From assembly GCA_905202125.1 (NCBI GenBank), contig CAJKQX010000044.1:1-21335 (forward strand): DNA of 21,335 bases, read 5' to 3'. The translations under genes were made by a program, and so were the position numbers. The stretch is from an uncultured Prevotella sp. (GTDB taxonomy: Bacteria > Bacteroidota > Bacteroidia > Bacteroidales > Bacteroidaceae). The notes beneath the pieces were generated by a model. That model did not search any database. It worked only from the letters and a program-made list of their open reading frames with translations, and was not told the origin of the DNA. Below, piece by piece: positions 1 to 5,801 of the stretch; positions within the stretch are counted from its first letter, which is position 1; every line of letters starts with the position of its first letter.

Positions 1-81
1 CGGCTCTGCCAACTGTGATATGCCTCAAAGTGCCGTTTTCGGACGGCCTGGGGGGTAATAACATTATTTAACATTTCAATC

Positions 82-98
82 AACCGTATATCGGTTTT
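82..98 (+). terminator. weak hairpin with short T run upstream of der
   Basis: AACCG (82-86) and CGGTT (92-96) form a 5-bp stem around the loop TATAT, followed by TT. It could end transcription from a gene to the left of the window. The stem is short and the T run poor, so this is only a possibility. I find no convincing coding frame in 1-165: all three forward frames stop early and none resembles the end of a known neighbour such as era. Confidence 0.2.
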
Positions 99-134
99 CT
101 GTGGCAGAATAAATCGAATATCATCATTTTTTCG

Positions 135-142
135 TAACTTTG
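135..142 (+). promoter_or_regulatory. Bacteroidetes-type -7 element for der
   Basis: TAACTTTG matches the Bacteroidetes primary sigma factor -7 consensus TAnnTTTG and sits 23 bases before the der ATG. No clear TTG is seen about 20 bases upstream, so the -33 part is weak. The implied leader is short and AT-rich with no Shine-Dalgarno motif, as is normal in this phylum. Confidence 0.6.
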
Positions 143-165
143 CCGACAAGAATTTATAGATATTT

Positions 166-1479
166 ATGGGAAATTTGGTAGCGATAGTGGGTCGCCCTAA
201 TGTTGGCAAATCCACACTTTTCAACCGACTGACAAAGACGCGCAGCGCCATTGTCAGTGAGACAGCCGGTACCACGCGCGACCGCCAGTATGGCAAGTGC
301 GACTGGAACGGTCGTGAGTTTTCAGTAGTAGATACCGGCGGATGGGTAGTCAAGTCGGACGACATATTCGAGGACGCCATACGCCGACAGGTGCTCGTGG
401 CAACAGAGGAGGCAGACGTGGTGCTGTTTCTTGTGGACGTGGCGACGGGTCTGACCGACTGGGATGAAGATGTGGCCAAGATATTGCGCCGCACGAAACT
501 GCCCGTGATACTCGTAGCCAACAAGACCGATGACAACACCCTGAGATACAACGCCGCCGAGTTTTACAAGCTCGGACTGGGCGATCCGCAGTGCATCAGC
601 GCCATCGACGGTGGCGGCACGGGCGATCTGCTCGACCTTGTGGTGTCGAAACTCAAGCCCGACACGGGCGAGATGGTGGAGGATGGCATACCGCGTTTCG
701 CCGTCGTGGGACGACCCAACGCCGGCAAGAGCAGTATCATCAACGCCTTCATCGGCGAGGAACGCAACATCGTGACCGAGATAGCGGGCACCACGCGCGA
801 CAGCATCTACACCCGCTACGACAAGTTCGGTTTCGATTTCTACCTTGTGGACACCGCCGGCATACGCCGCAAGAATAAGGTGACAGAGGATCTGGAGTTC
901 TACTCGGTGATGCGATCGATACGTGCCATAGAGAATTCCGACGTCTGCATCCTCATGATCGACGCCACGCGCGGCATCGAGATGCAGGACATGAACATCT
1001 TCCAGCTCATACAGCGCAACAACAAGTCGCTCGTGGTGGTGGTCAACAAGTGGGATCTGGTGGAAAACAAGGACAACGCGGTGATAAAGACCTTCGAGAA
1101 CGCCATACGCAAACGTATGGCACCGTTCACCGATTTCCCCATCATCTTCGCGTCGGCCCTGACCAAGCAGCGCATCTTCAAGGTGCTCGAAACGGCCAAA
1201 GACGTGTACCTCAACCGTAAGGCCAAAGTGGGCACATCCAAGCTCAATGAGGTGATGCTGCCCCTCATCGAGGCTTATCCGCCACCATCGATCAAGGGCA
1301 AGTACATCAAGATAAAGTACTGCACACAGTTGCCCAACACGCAGATACCCTCTTTCGTATTCTACGCCAACCTGCCGCAATACATCAAGGAGCCATATCG
1401 CCGTTTCCTTGAGAACAAGATACGCGAGAACTGGTCAATGCACGGATGTCCTATCAACATCTTCATCCGACAGAAATAA
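166..1479 (+). CDS. der: ribosome biogenesis GTPase Der (EngA)
   Basis: Der is a double-domain GTPase that binds the 50S subunit and is needed for its maturation in the cytoplasm. The 437-residue product has the usual family length and layout. G domain 1 shows GRPNVGKS (9-16), DTGG (56-59) and NKTD (119-122). G domain 2 shows GRPNAGKS (182-189), DTAG (229-232) and NKWD (294-297). A KH-like RNA-binding domain follows from about residue 355 to the end. All nucleotide-binding motifs are intact. The ATG at 166 begins directly with the first P-loop strand (MGNLVAIVGRPN), as expected, and follows a TAnnTTTG promoter element. The next gene begins 7 bases after the stop, so the two are probably cotranscribed. 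Confidence 0.98.
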   Translation: MGNLVAIVGRPNVGKSTLFNRLTKTRSAIVSETAGTTRDRQYGKCDWNGREFSVVDTGGWVVKSDDIFEDAIRRQVLVATEEADVVLFLVDVATGLTDWDEDVAKILRRTKLPVILVANKTDDNTLRYNAAEFYKLGLGDPQCISAIDGGGTGDLLDLVVSKLKPDTGEMVEDGIPRFAVVGRPNAGKSSIINAFIGEERNIVTEIAGTTRDSIYTRYDKFGFDFYLVDTAGIRRKNKVTEDLEFYSVMRSIRAIENSDVCILMIDATRGIEMQDMNIFQLIQRNNKSLVVVVNKWDLVENKDNAVIKTFENAIRKRMAPFTDFPIIFASALTKQRIFKVLETAKDVYLNRKAKVGTSKLNEVMLPLIEAYPPPSIKGKYIKIKYCTQLPNTQIPSFVFYANLPQYIKEPYRRFLENKIRENWSMHGCPINIFIRQK

Positions 1480-1486
1480 AAACGCG

Positions 1487-1885
1487 ATGCGCAATTTTAT
1501 ATTTATCCTTATATCTGCCGTCCTGACACTCTGTGCCTGTGGCGGCAGTCATGGTCCTGATGCCGGCGAGGTGGCCGGACGGACAGCCAAGATATATTAC
1601 GACTATCTGATTGAGGGCAAGTACGATGCCTACGTGGACGGCTTTTACCGTCCCGACAGCATTCCTGCGTCGTATCGCGCCCAACTGGTGGACAACGCCA
1701 AGATGTTTGTGGCCCACCAGCAAGAGTTGCGTGGCGGCATAGCCGGCGTGAGCATCGTGCGCGCCACGGCCGACACGGCGCGCCACGTGGGCCGCGCCTT
1801 CCTCATGCTCAACTATGGCGACAGCACACGAGAGGAAATCGTCGTGCCGATGGTGGAGCACAAGGGTGTGTGGATGATGAGGTAG
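1487..1885 (+). CDS. small lipoprotein, probable NTF2-like/DUF4878-type fold
   Basis: A 132-residue predicted lipoprotein of unknown function. I place the start at 1487 rather than at an upstream in-frame ATG inside der, because the protein then begins with a clean lipoprotein signal: MRNF, a hydrophobic stretch (residues 4-15) and a lipobox LCAC with Cys18 as the likely lipidated residue, followed by GGS. The mature part has a helix-rich start (EVAGRTAKIYYDYLIEGKYD) and a strand-rich end with EEIVVPMVEHKGVWMMR. This pattern resembles the small NTF2-like/DUF4878 lipoproteins that are common in Bacteroidales; the family assignment is inference from the pattern. The gene starts 7 bases after der and ends 37 bases before the first REPIN copy. 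It appears complete. Confidence 0.75.
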   Translation: MRNFIFILISAVLTLCACGGSHGPDAGEVAGRTAKIYYDYLIEGKYDAYVDGFYRPDSIPASYRAQLVDNAKMFVAHQQELRGGIAGVSIVRATADTARHVGRAFLMLNYGDSTREEIVVPMVEHKGVWMMR

Positions 1886-1922
1886 GACAAGTGGATGACG
1901 GCGTATGACGGTTTGGTGTGTG

Positions 1923-2055
1923 TCGGTGCAGGGCCGCAACAGGTTGCGACTGCAAGAAAACCCATCTGAATTTGTCATTTCGCCGCCGCAATCAATACAT
2001 CCCGCACGGTCTTTTTGACCCATCCCTTGCGGCCGCAACAGGTTGCGGCCCTACA
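1923..2055. repeat. REPIN-like element, left copy (133 bp direct repeat)
   Basis: This 133-bp block is identical, base for base in my comparison, to 2702-2834. It has a REP unit at each end in opposite orientation: left unit 1927-1956 and right unit 2026-2055, separated by a 69-bp spacer. The right unit read on the minus strand begins TGTAG and then forms GGCCGCAAC-CT-GTTGCGGCC, a perfect 9-bp stem with a 2-base centre, and ends GCAAG. The left unit on the plus strand has the same plan but carries GCAG instead of GTAG and two mismatches in its second arm (GTTGCGACT). GTAG at the foot of a palindrome, two palindromes inverted around a spacer, and an adjacent RAYT gene are the established hallmarks of REPINs. 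Confidence 0.85.
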
Positions 2056-2094
2056 TTCCAATCAATTTATATCATAATAAAAAAACTATAAATA

Positions 2095-2670
2095 ATGTCA
2101 TATCTTGATGACCGGAAACATCCTCGTGCGCGATGGTGTAAATATAATGATGGAATGTATTTCATCACCGTTTGCACCAAAAATCAGCGATGTTGTTTAG
2201 GACATATTTCGTACGGTGAAATGTGTCTTTCCGAGATTGGGGCGGCATTGCATGACAATATCTCCAATATTTCACAACATCATTCGGGCGTTGAAATTGC
2301 GCAATGGGTGGTGATGCCCAACCATTTTCATTTGATTATCGAAATATCATCTCCGAAAAATATAATTGATAAGGCCGGTGTAGGGCCGCAACCTGTTGCG
2401 GCCGCAAGGAAATATGACGCACTGGACGAAATATATGCTCCGCAATATCACCCTTTCACTCGTAAATCCGACAAACGGTCATTATTATCCGTGACAATCG
2501 GCGGCATAAGAGCATCCGTATCCAGATACGCCGGCCAACATGGTATTACATTTGCATGGCAATCCGGTTTCCATGACAGAATAATTCGCAACCAAAAGGA
2601 ATTGAATCTCATTTCTGAATATATTTACAATAATCCTATACGATGGGAATTGGATTGTTTCCATCCGTAA
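2095..2670 (+). CDS. REP-associated tyrosine transposase (RAYT, TnpA_REP / Y1_Tnp family)
   Basis: RAYTs are IS200/IS605-related single-strand HUH nucleases that recognise and are thought to spread REP/REPIN elements. The 191-residue product has the N-terminal strand MYFITVCTKNQ (21-31), the HUH motif in MPNHFHLI (His77, His79), and the C-terminal block WQSGFHDRIIRNQKEL followed by SEYIYNNPIRW, where Tyr176 is the likely catalytic tyrosine by comparison with the E. coli RAYT. All key residues are present, so the enzyme may be active. A 30-bp REP unit lies inside the gene at 2379-2408 and encodes residues 95-105 (GVGPQPVAAAR) in frame, in the linker between the HUH motif and the tyrosine helix. 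The gene is visibly more AT-rich than its neighbours, which fits horizontal origin. It is flanked by two identical REPIN copies, 39 bases upstream and 31 bases downstream. Confidence 0.93.
   Translation: MSYLDDRKHPRARWCKYNDGMYFITVCTKNQRCCLGHISYGEMCLSEIGAALHDNISNISQHHSGVEIAQWVVMPNHFHLIIEISSPKNIIDKAGVGPQPVAAARKYDALDEIYAPQYHPFTRKSDKRSLLSVTIGGIRASVSRYAGQHGITFAWQSGFHDRIIRNQKELNLISEYIYNNPIRWELDCFHP
2379..2408 (+). repeat. REP unit embedded in frame within the RAYT gene
   Basis: This 30-bp unit is the exact reverse complement of the right REP unit in both flanking REPINs (2026-2055 and 2805-2834). It begins TGTAG, with GTAG at 2380-2383, then the stem GGCCGCAAC (2384-2392), CT, and GTTGCGGCC (2395-2403), then GCAAG. 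Its length is a multiple of three and it contains no stop in the transposase frame, so it is read through as GVGPQPVAAAR. There is no partner unit or spacer here, so it is a single REP and not a REPIN. Confidence 0.9.
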
Positions 2671-2701
2671 TAATCCCCGTGTTTTTTATGAAATTTGTTA
2701 A

Positions 2702-2834
2702 TCGGTGCAGGGCCGCAACAGGTTGCGACTGCAAGAAAACCCATCTGAATTTGTCATTTCGCCGCCGCAATCAATACATCCCGCACGGTCTTTTTGACCC
2801 ATCCCTTGCGGCCGCAACAGGTTGCGGCCCTACA
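2702..2834. repeat. REPIN-like element, right copy (133 bp direct repeat)
   Basis: Second copy of the 133-bp element, in the same orientation as 1923-2055 and 779 bases away, with no difference that I can see. REP units lie at 2706-2735 and 2805-2834. The flanking bases on both sides differ between the two copies, so the repeat boundaries are sharp: the shared sequence begins at TCGGTGCA and ends at CCCTACA. Confidence 0.85.
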
Positions 2835-2885
2835 CGCCAAACAATAAATTGTTTTCGGGGAATAACTGAATGATAAATGGTGGAT

Positions 2886-2913
2886 GGCCGGTTCAGACGA
2901 TACCGGCCTTTTT
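2886..2913 (+). terminator. probable intrinsic terminator of the RAYT transcript, overlapping the mlaF 3' end
   Basis: GGCCGG (2886-2891) and CCGGCC (2903-2908) form a 6-bp GC stem with an 11-base loop, followed by TTTTT (2909-2913). The T run follows the hairpin only on the plus strand, so it would stop rightward transcription from the RAYT gene. The second arm and T run lie inside the last codons of mlaF, which is read from the other strand. Confidence 0.5.
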
Positions 2914-3666
2914 CATTTCCATCTCCTTGACCTTGCGGAACAGGTCGGAGGCAAACACGAGGTCGTTGAGCTTCTCGTTTTTGGATATCAAGACGCCGTC
3001 CTTGTCGCCCTGCCACTCCTTACGACCCTGATATATGAAGATGATGTTCTCGCCGATGCCCATGACCGAGTTCATGTCGTGGGTGTTGATGATGGTGGTG
3101 ATGCCAAACTCTTTGGTGATGCCGCTGAGCAGATCGTCTATGACGAGTGATGTGCGCGGGTCGAGTCCTGAGTTGGGTTCGTCGCAGAAGAGATACTTGG
3201 GATTGAGTACTATGGCCCGTGCTATGGCCACACGTTTCTGCATGCCGCCCGATATCTCGCCCGGATACTTGTTGCCGGCATCGGAGAGATTGACACGTCC
3301 GAGACACTCCTGCGCGCGTTTCACCCTGTCCCGATAGGTCATCGAGGAGAACATGTCGAGCGGGAACATCACGTTCTCGAGCACCGTGAGCGAGTCAAAC
3401 AGTGCCGCGCTCTGGAATATCATGCCCATCTCGCGGCGCATGTGCACCTTCTCCTGTTTGCTGAGACTCACGAAGTCGCGACCGTCGTACAATACCCGGC
3501 CGCTCGTGGGAGTGAGCAGTCCCACGAGATTCTTCATCAGCACGGTCTTGCCGCTACCGCTCTGTCCTATGATGAGATTGGTCTTGCCGTCCTCAAACAC
3601 GGCGTTGATATCCTTGAGTACGTCCTTGTCTTCGAACGATTTGTAAAGATGCTGTATTTCAATCAT
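2893..3666 (-). CDS. mlaF: ABC transporter ATP-binding protein, MlaF/Mkl family
   Basis: ATPase of an Mla-type transporter that moves phospholipids between the membranes and maintains outer-membrane asymmetry. The 257-residue protein has Walker A GQSGSGKT (34-41), a Q-loop Gln at 85, signature ISGGMQKR (138-145), Walker B LFCDEP (159-164) and a switch His196 in INTHDMNSV. The sequence SGGMQKRVAIARAI and the THDMNSVM context are typical of the MlaF subfamily rather than of generic importers. The gene lies 48 bases downstream of mlaE on the same strand, so it is its cytoplasmic partner. No mlaD-like MCE gene follows; the next sequence is the convergent RAYT island. A plus-strand terminator overlaps its last codons. 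Confidence 0.93.
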   Translation of the reverse strand: MIEIQHLYKSFEDKDVLKDINAVFEDGKTNLIIGQSGSGKTVLMKNLVGLLTPTSGRVLYDGRDFVSLSKQEKVHMRREMGMIFQSAALFDSLTVLENVMFPLDMFSSMTYRDRVKRAQECLGRVNLSDAGNKYPGEISGGMQKRVAIARAIVLNPKYLFCDEPNSGLDPRTSLVIDDLLSGITKEFGITTIINTHDMNSVMGIGENIIFIYQGRKEWQGDKDGVLISKNEKLNDLVFASDLFRKVKEMEMKKAGIV

Positions 3667-3714
3667 TTTTTTCTGAAAGTCATTGTTTGTCGTTGTGCCG
3701 CCACGTGTGGGGTG

Positions 3715-4461
3715 TCATGAAAGAAGTTGTGTGAGGAACACGTCGGAGAAGAGTATCAATACGCTCGAGCTCACCACTGCGTTGGTGCTGGCCGTACCCA
3801 CCTCCACCGAACCGCCCTCGACGGTGTAGCCATAGAACGAAGACACGCTGGAGATGATAAAGGCGAAGAAGAGGCTCTTGATGATACTCATCCACACAAA
3901 CCACGGGTTGAACGCGTGTTGCAGTCCGAGCGTGAGGTCGTCGGGCGGCAGTATATGTCCGATGTATGCCGTGCCGTAGGCTCCCAGGATACCGGTGGCC
4001 GAGGAGAATATCACGAGGAAAGGCATGATGGTGACCAGTGCCAGTATCTTCGGCATGATGAGATAGTTGGCCGAGTTGACACCCATGATGTCGAGGGCGT
4101 CGATCTGCTGCGTGACGCGCATTGTGCCAAGCTCCGATGCGATGTTCGACCCCACCTTGCCGGCGAGGATGAGACACATGATGGACGAGGAGAACTCGAG
4201 CAGCAGAATCTCACGCGTGGTGTAGCCCGACACCCATCGCGGCATCCACGGACTCTGGATATTGAGCTTCATCTGTATGCAGATCACCGCACCGATGAAA
4301 AACGAAATCAGCAGCACGATGCCGATCGAGTTGACACCTAAGGCCGACATGTCCTTGATGTATTGCTTGAAAAACATACGCATGCGCTCGGGTCTCGAGA
4401 ACGAACGGCCCATGAGCATGAGGTAGCGGCCGAGAGTATGAAGGGATCTTATTATCAGCAT
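3715..4461 (-). CDS. mlaE: ABC transporter permease, MlaE family
   Basis: Inner-membrane permease of the Mla lipid transporter, 248 residues, near the usual family length. The region EFSSSIMCLILAGKVGSNIASE followed by LGTMRVTQQIDALDIMGV is the MlaE family signature, and several hydrophobic segments around it (for example MPFLVIFSSATGILGAYG) are membrane helices. It is the first gene of a two-gene minus-strand unit with mlaF. It is divergent from lptB across a 252-bp intergenic region and has its own TAnnTTTG element 28 bases upstream. In other bacteria the complex also needs an MCE-domain protein (MlaD), which is not in this window. Confidence 0.93.
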   Translation of the reverse strand: MLIIRSLHTLGRYLMLMGRSFSRPERMRMFFKQYIKDMSALGVNSIGIVLLISFFIGAVICIQMKLNIQSPWMPRWVSGYTTREILLLEFSSSIMCLILAGKVGSNIASELGTMRVTQQIDALDIMGVNSANYLIMPKILALVTIMPFLVIFSSATGILGAYGTAYIGHILPPDDLTLGLQHAFNPWFVWMSIIKSLFFAFIISSVSSFYGYTVEGGSVEVGTASTNAVVSSSVLILFSDVFLTQLLS

Positions 4462-4488
4462 GTTTTTAATTTATAATGCAGTCGGTTG

Positions 4489-4520
4489 CAAAAGTAACAT
4501 AAAAAGGTGAAAAACTGCAA
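4489..4520 (-). promoter_or_regulatory. promoter of the mlaE-mlaF unit
   Basis: Read on the minus strand, TACTTTTG (4496 down to 4489) matches TAnnTTTG. A TTG lies 21 bases upstream of it, which is the usual spacing of the Bacteroidetes -33 element. The mlaE start codon is 27 bases further downstream. Confidence 0.6.
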
Positions 4521-4576
4521 GCTTGCGTTAAGTTTTATGTTTTATTACGGATAGTCCCAAGAAATTATAACGCAAT

Positions 4577-4647
4577 GGGGTGGGTCTGCAATATTTTGGA
4601 ATGGAACAAGCCCGCCCCCTGAATGACCCATAAAACCGTCAATGGGT
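4577..4647. other. two dyads in the mlaE/lptB divergent region
   Basis: GGGGTGGG (4577-4584) can pair with CCCGCCCC (4611-4618) with one G-T wobble, and ACCCAT (4626-4631) with ATGGGT (4642-4647). Both lie upstream of the lptB and mlaE promoters, so neither would be in the expected transcripts. They may be protein-binding sites or the remains of an old repeat element. I see no small gene in this intergenic region. Confidence 0.25.
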
Positions 4648-4666
4648 GTAAAAAACTCATGTAATA

Positions 4667-4697
4667 TTGTAGGTAACAAGAAAAAAACTTAACTTTG
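4667..4697 (+). promoter_or_regulatory. promoter of lptB
   Basis: TTG (4667-4669), 20 bases of spacing, then TAACTTTG (4690-4697): a near-ideal Bacteroidetes promoter. The expected transcription start is only about 10 bases before the annotated ATG at 4714, so translation may begin at this ATG with a very short leader or at one of the following in-frame ATGs (4720, 4729, 4738, 4756). Confidence 0.75.
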
Positions 4698-4713
4698 CAG
4701 ACAGCAAGAACAC

Positions 4714-5541
4714 ATGTATATGGCAGAAATGGACAAAATGGCCGGTGCAGCCGAAATGCACGGTTTGGTGCTGCGCACCGAAGGACTTGTGAAACGCTAT
4801 GGCAAACGTACGGTGGTCAACGATGTATCCATCAACGTGAAACAGGGCGAGATAGTGGGACTGCTCGGGCCTAACGGCGCGGGCAAGACAACGTCCTTTT
4901 ATATGACTACTGGACTGATTGTGCCCAATGCCGGACATATCTTTCTCGGCGAGCATGAGATCACCGACTATCCTGTGTACAAGCGTGCACGGGCAGGCAT
5001 AGGCTATCTGCCGCAGGAAGCAAGTGTGTTCCGCAAGATGAGTGTGGAGGACAACATCCTCTCCGTGCTCGAGATGACGGGACAGCCGCGGGCCGTGCAA
5101 CTGGAGAAACTGGAAAACCTCATAAGAGAGTTCAGACTGAACAAGGTGCGCAAGAACAAGGGCGACCAGCTCTCCGGTGGCGAACGCCGACGCACAGAGA
5201 TTGCACGCTGTCTGGCCATCGACCCCAAATTCATCATGCTCGACGAACCCTTCGCGGGCGTAGACCCGATAGCCGTGGAGGACATCCAGCACATCGTGTG
5301 GCGGTTGAAATACCGCAACATCGGTATCCTCATCACCGACCACAACGTGCAGGAGACGCTCACCATCACCGACCGCGCCTATCTGCTCTTCGAGGGCCGT
5401 ATCCTCTTTCAGGGCGCGCCCGAGGAACTGGCCGAGAACAAGATTGTGAGGGAGAAATATCTCAGCAACAGTTTCGTGCTCAGGAAAAAGGATTTCCAAC
5501 TCATTGACGAAGAGCGCCGCGCACGTGAGAATGCCGGTTGA
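4714..5541 (+). CDS. lptB: LPS export ABC transporter ATP-binding protein LptB
   Basis: Cytoplasmic ATPase that drives LptFG to extract lipopolysaccharide from the inner membrane and push it along the Lpt bridge. The 275-residue protein has Walker A GPNGAGKT (52-59), Q-loop Gln101, signature LSGGERRRTEIARCLA (153-168), Walker B IMLDEP (174-179) and switch His210 in ITDHNVQETL. The patterns SGGERRR and DEPFAGVDP, together with the N-terminal RTEGLVKRYGKRTVV, are diagnostic of LptB. It is about 30 residues longer than E. coli LptB, with a short N-terminal extension and a C-terminal tail of charged residues. The start is uncertain: Met15 would give a more standard N-terminus. The gene stands alone, with its own promoter, and is divergent from mlaEF. 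An LptA-like gene lies about 11 kb downstream. Confidence 0.95.
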   Translation: MYMAEMDKMAGAAEMHGLVLRTEGLVKRYGKRTVVNDVSINVKQGEIVGLLGPNGAGKTTSFYMTTGLIVPNAGHIFLGEHEITDYPVYKRARAGIGYLPQEASVFRKMSVEDNILSVLEMTGQPRAVQLEKLENLIREFRLNKVRKNKGDQLSGGERRRTEIARCLAIDPKFIMLDEPFAGVDPIAVEDIQHIVWRLKYRNIGILITDHNVQETLTITDRAYLLFEGRILFQGAPEELAENKIVREKYLSNSFVLRKKDFQLIDEERRARENAG

Positions 5542-5750
5542 GAGCATCCGCTCCTGCCTGCTGTCAATAAAGTCTGACTCCTACTGTTTTCTATGTTCAA
5601 ATCAAAAGAATATGGGTTCATCCGATATATGGAGAGATAAACCTTTTTGAGACATCACTCCGGATTTCTGATGAACCTTTGTTTTGTGTTTTCGTATTGT
5701 GAAAAAATAAAAATTTGTCTTCGGCATTAGGTAATTACATTAATAATGAG

Positions 5751-5758
5751 TAATTTTG
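5751..5758 (+). promoter_or_regulatory. -7 promoter element of tig
   Basis: TAATTTTG matches TAnnTTTG and lies 43 bases before the tig ATG. A TTA, a weak -33, is about 21 bases upstream. The rest of 5542-5801 is AT-rich and contains no gene or strong terminator that I can identify. Confidence 0.6.
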
Positions 5759-5801
5759 CACTCTCAACGAAAATAAACAATAAAAAATAAAAATATCAGA
5801 G

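Noticed and set aside
1..165. Possible 3' end of an upstream gene such as era
   Set aside because: Forward frames end within a few to about 23 codons and none resembles the end of Era or another expected neighbour.
322..1380. Long minus-strand open frame across der (352 codons)
   Set aside because: It is the antisense of a fully convincing Der. Its product is rich in His, Val and Leu, with no domain, as expected from the complement of GC-ending codons.
1409..1486. Longer start for the small lipoprotein gene inside der
   Set aside because: The extra 26 residues are polar and would bury the lipoprotein signal; the Met at 1487 gives a normal signal and lipobox.
1923..2834. CRISPR array or IS with long terminal repeats
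   Set aside because: There are only two 133-bp copies with a gene between them, and no regular spacers. The repeats are direct with internal inverted palindromes, and the enzyme is a RAYT, so REPIN/RAYT explains the structure better.
2771..3016. Minus-strand open frame that also contains VGPQPVAAAR
   Set aside because: The shared peptide comes only from the REP unit at 2805-2834 being translated on the other strand; the rest is read out of frame through mlaF. It is not a second transposase fragment.
5615..5677. GGTTCATC/GATGAACC inverted repeat in the lptB-tig gap
   Set aside because: Only 8 bp with a 47-base loop and no T run or promoter overlap. It is likely chance in this AT-rich gap.
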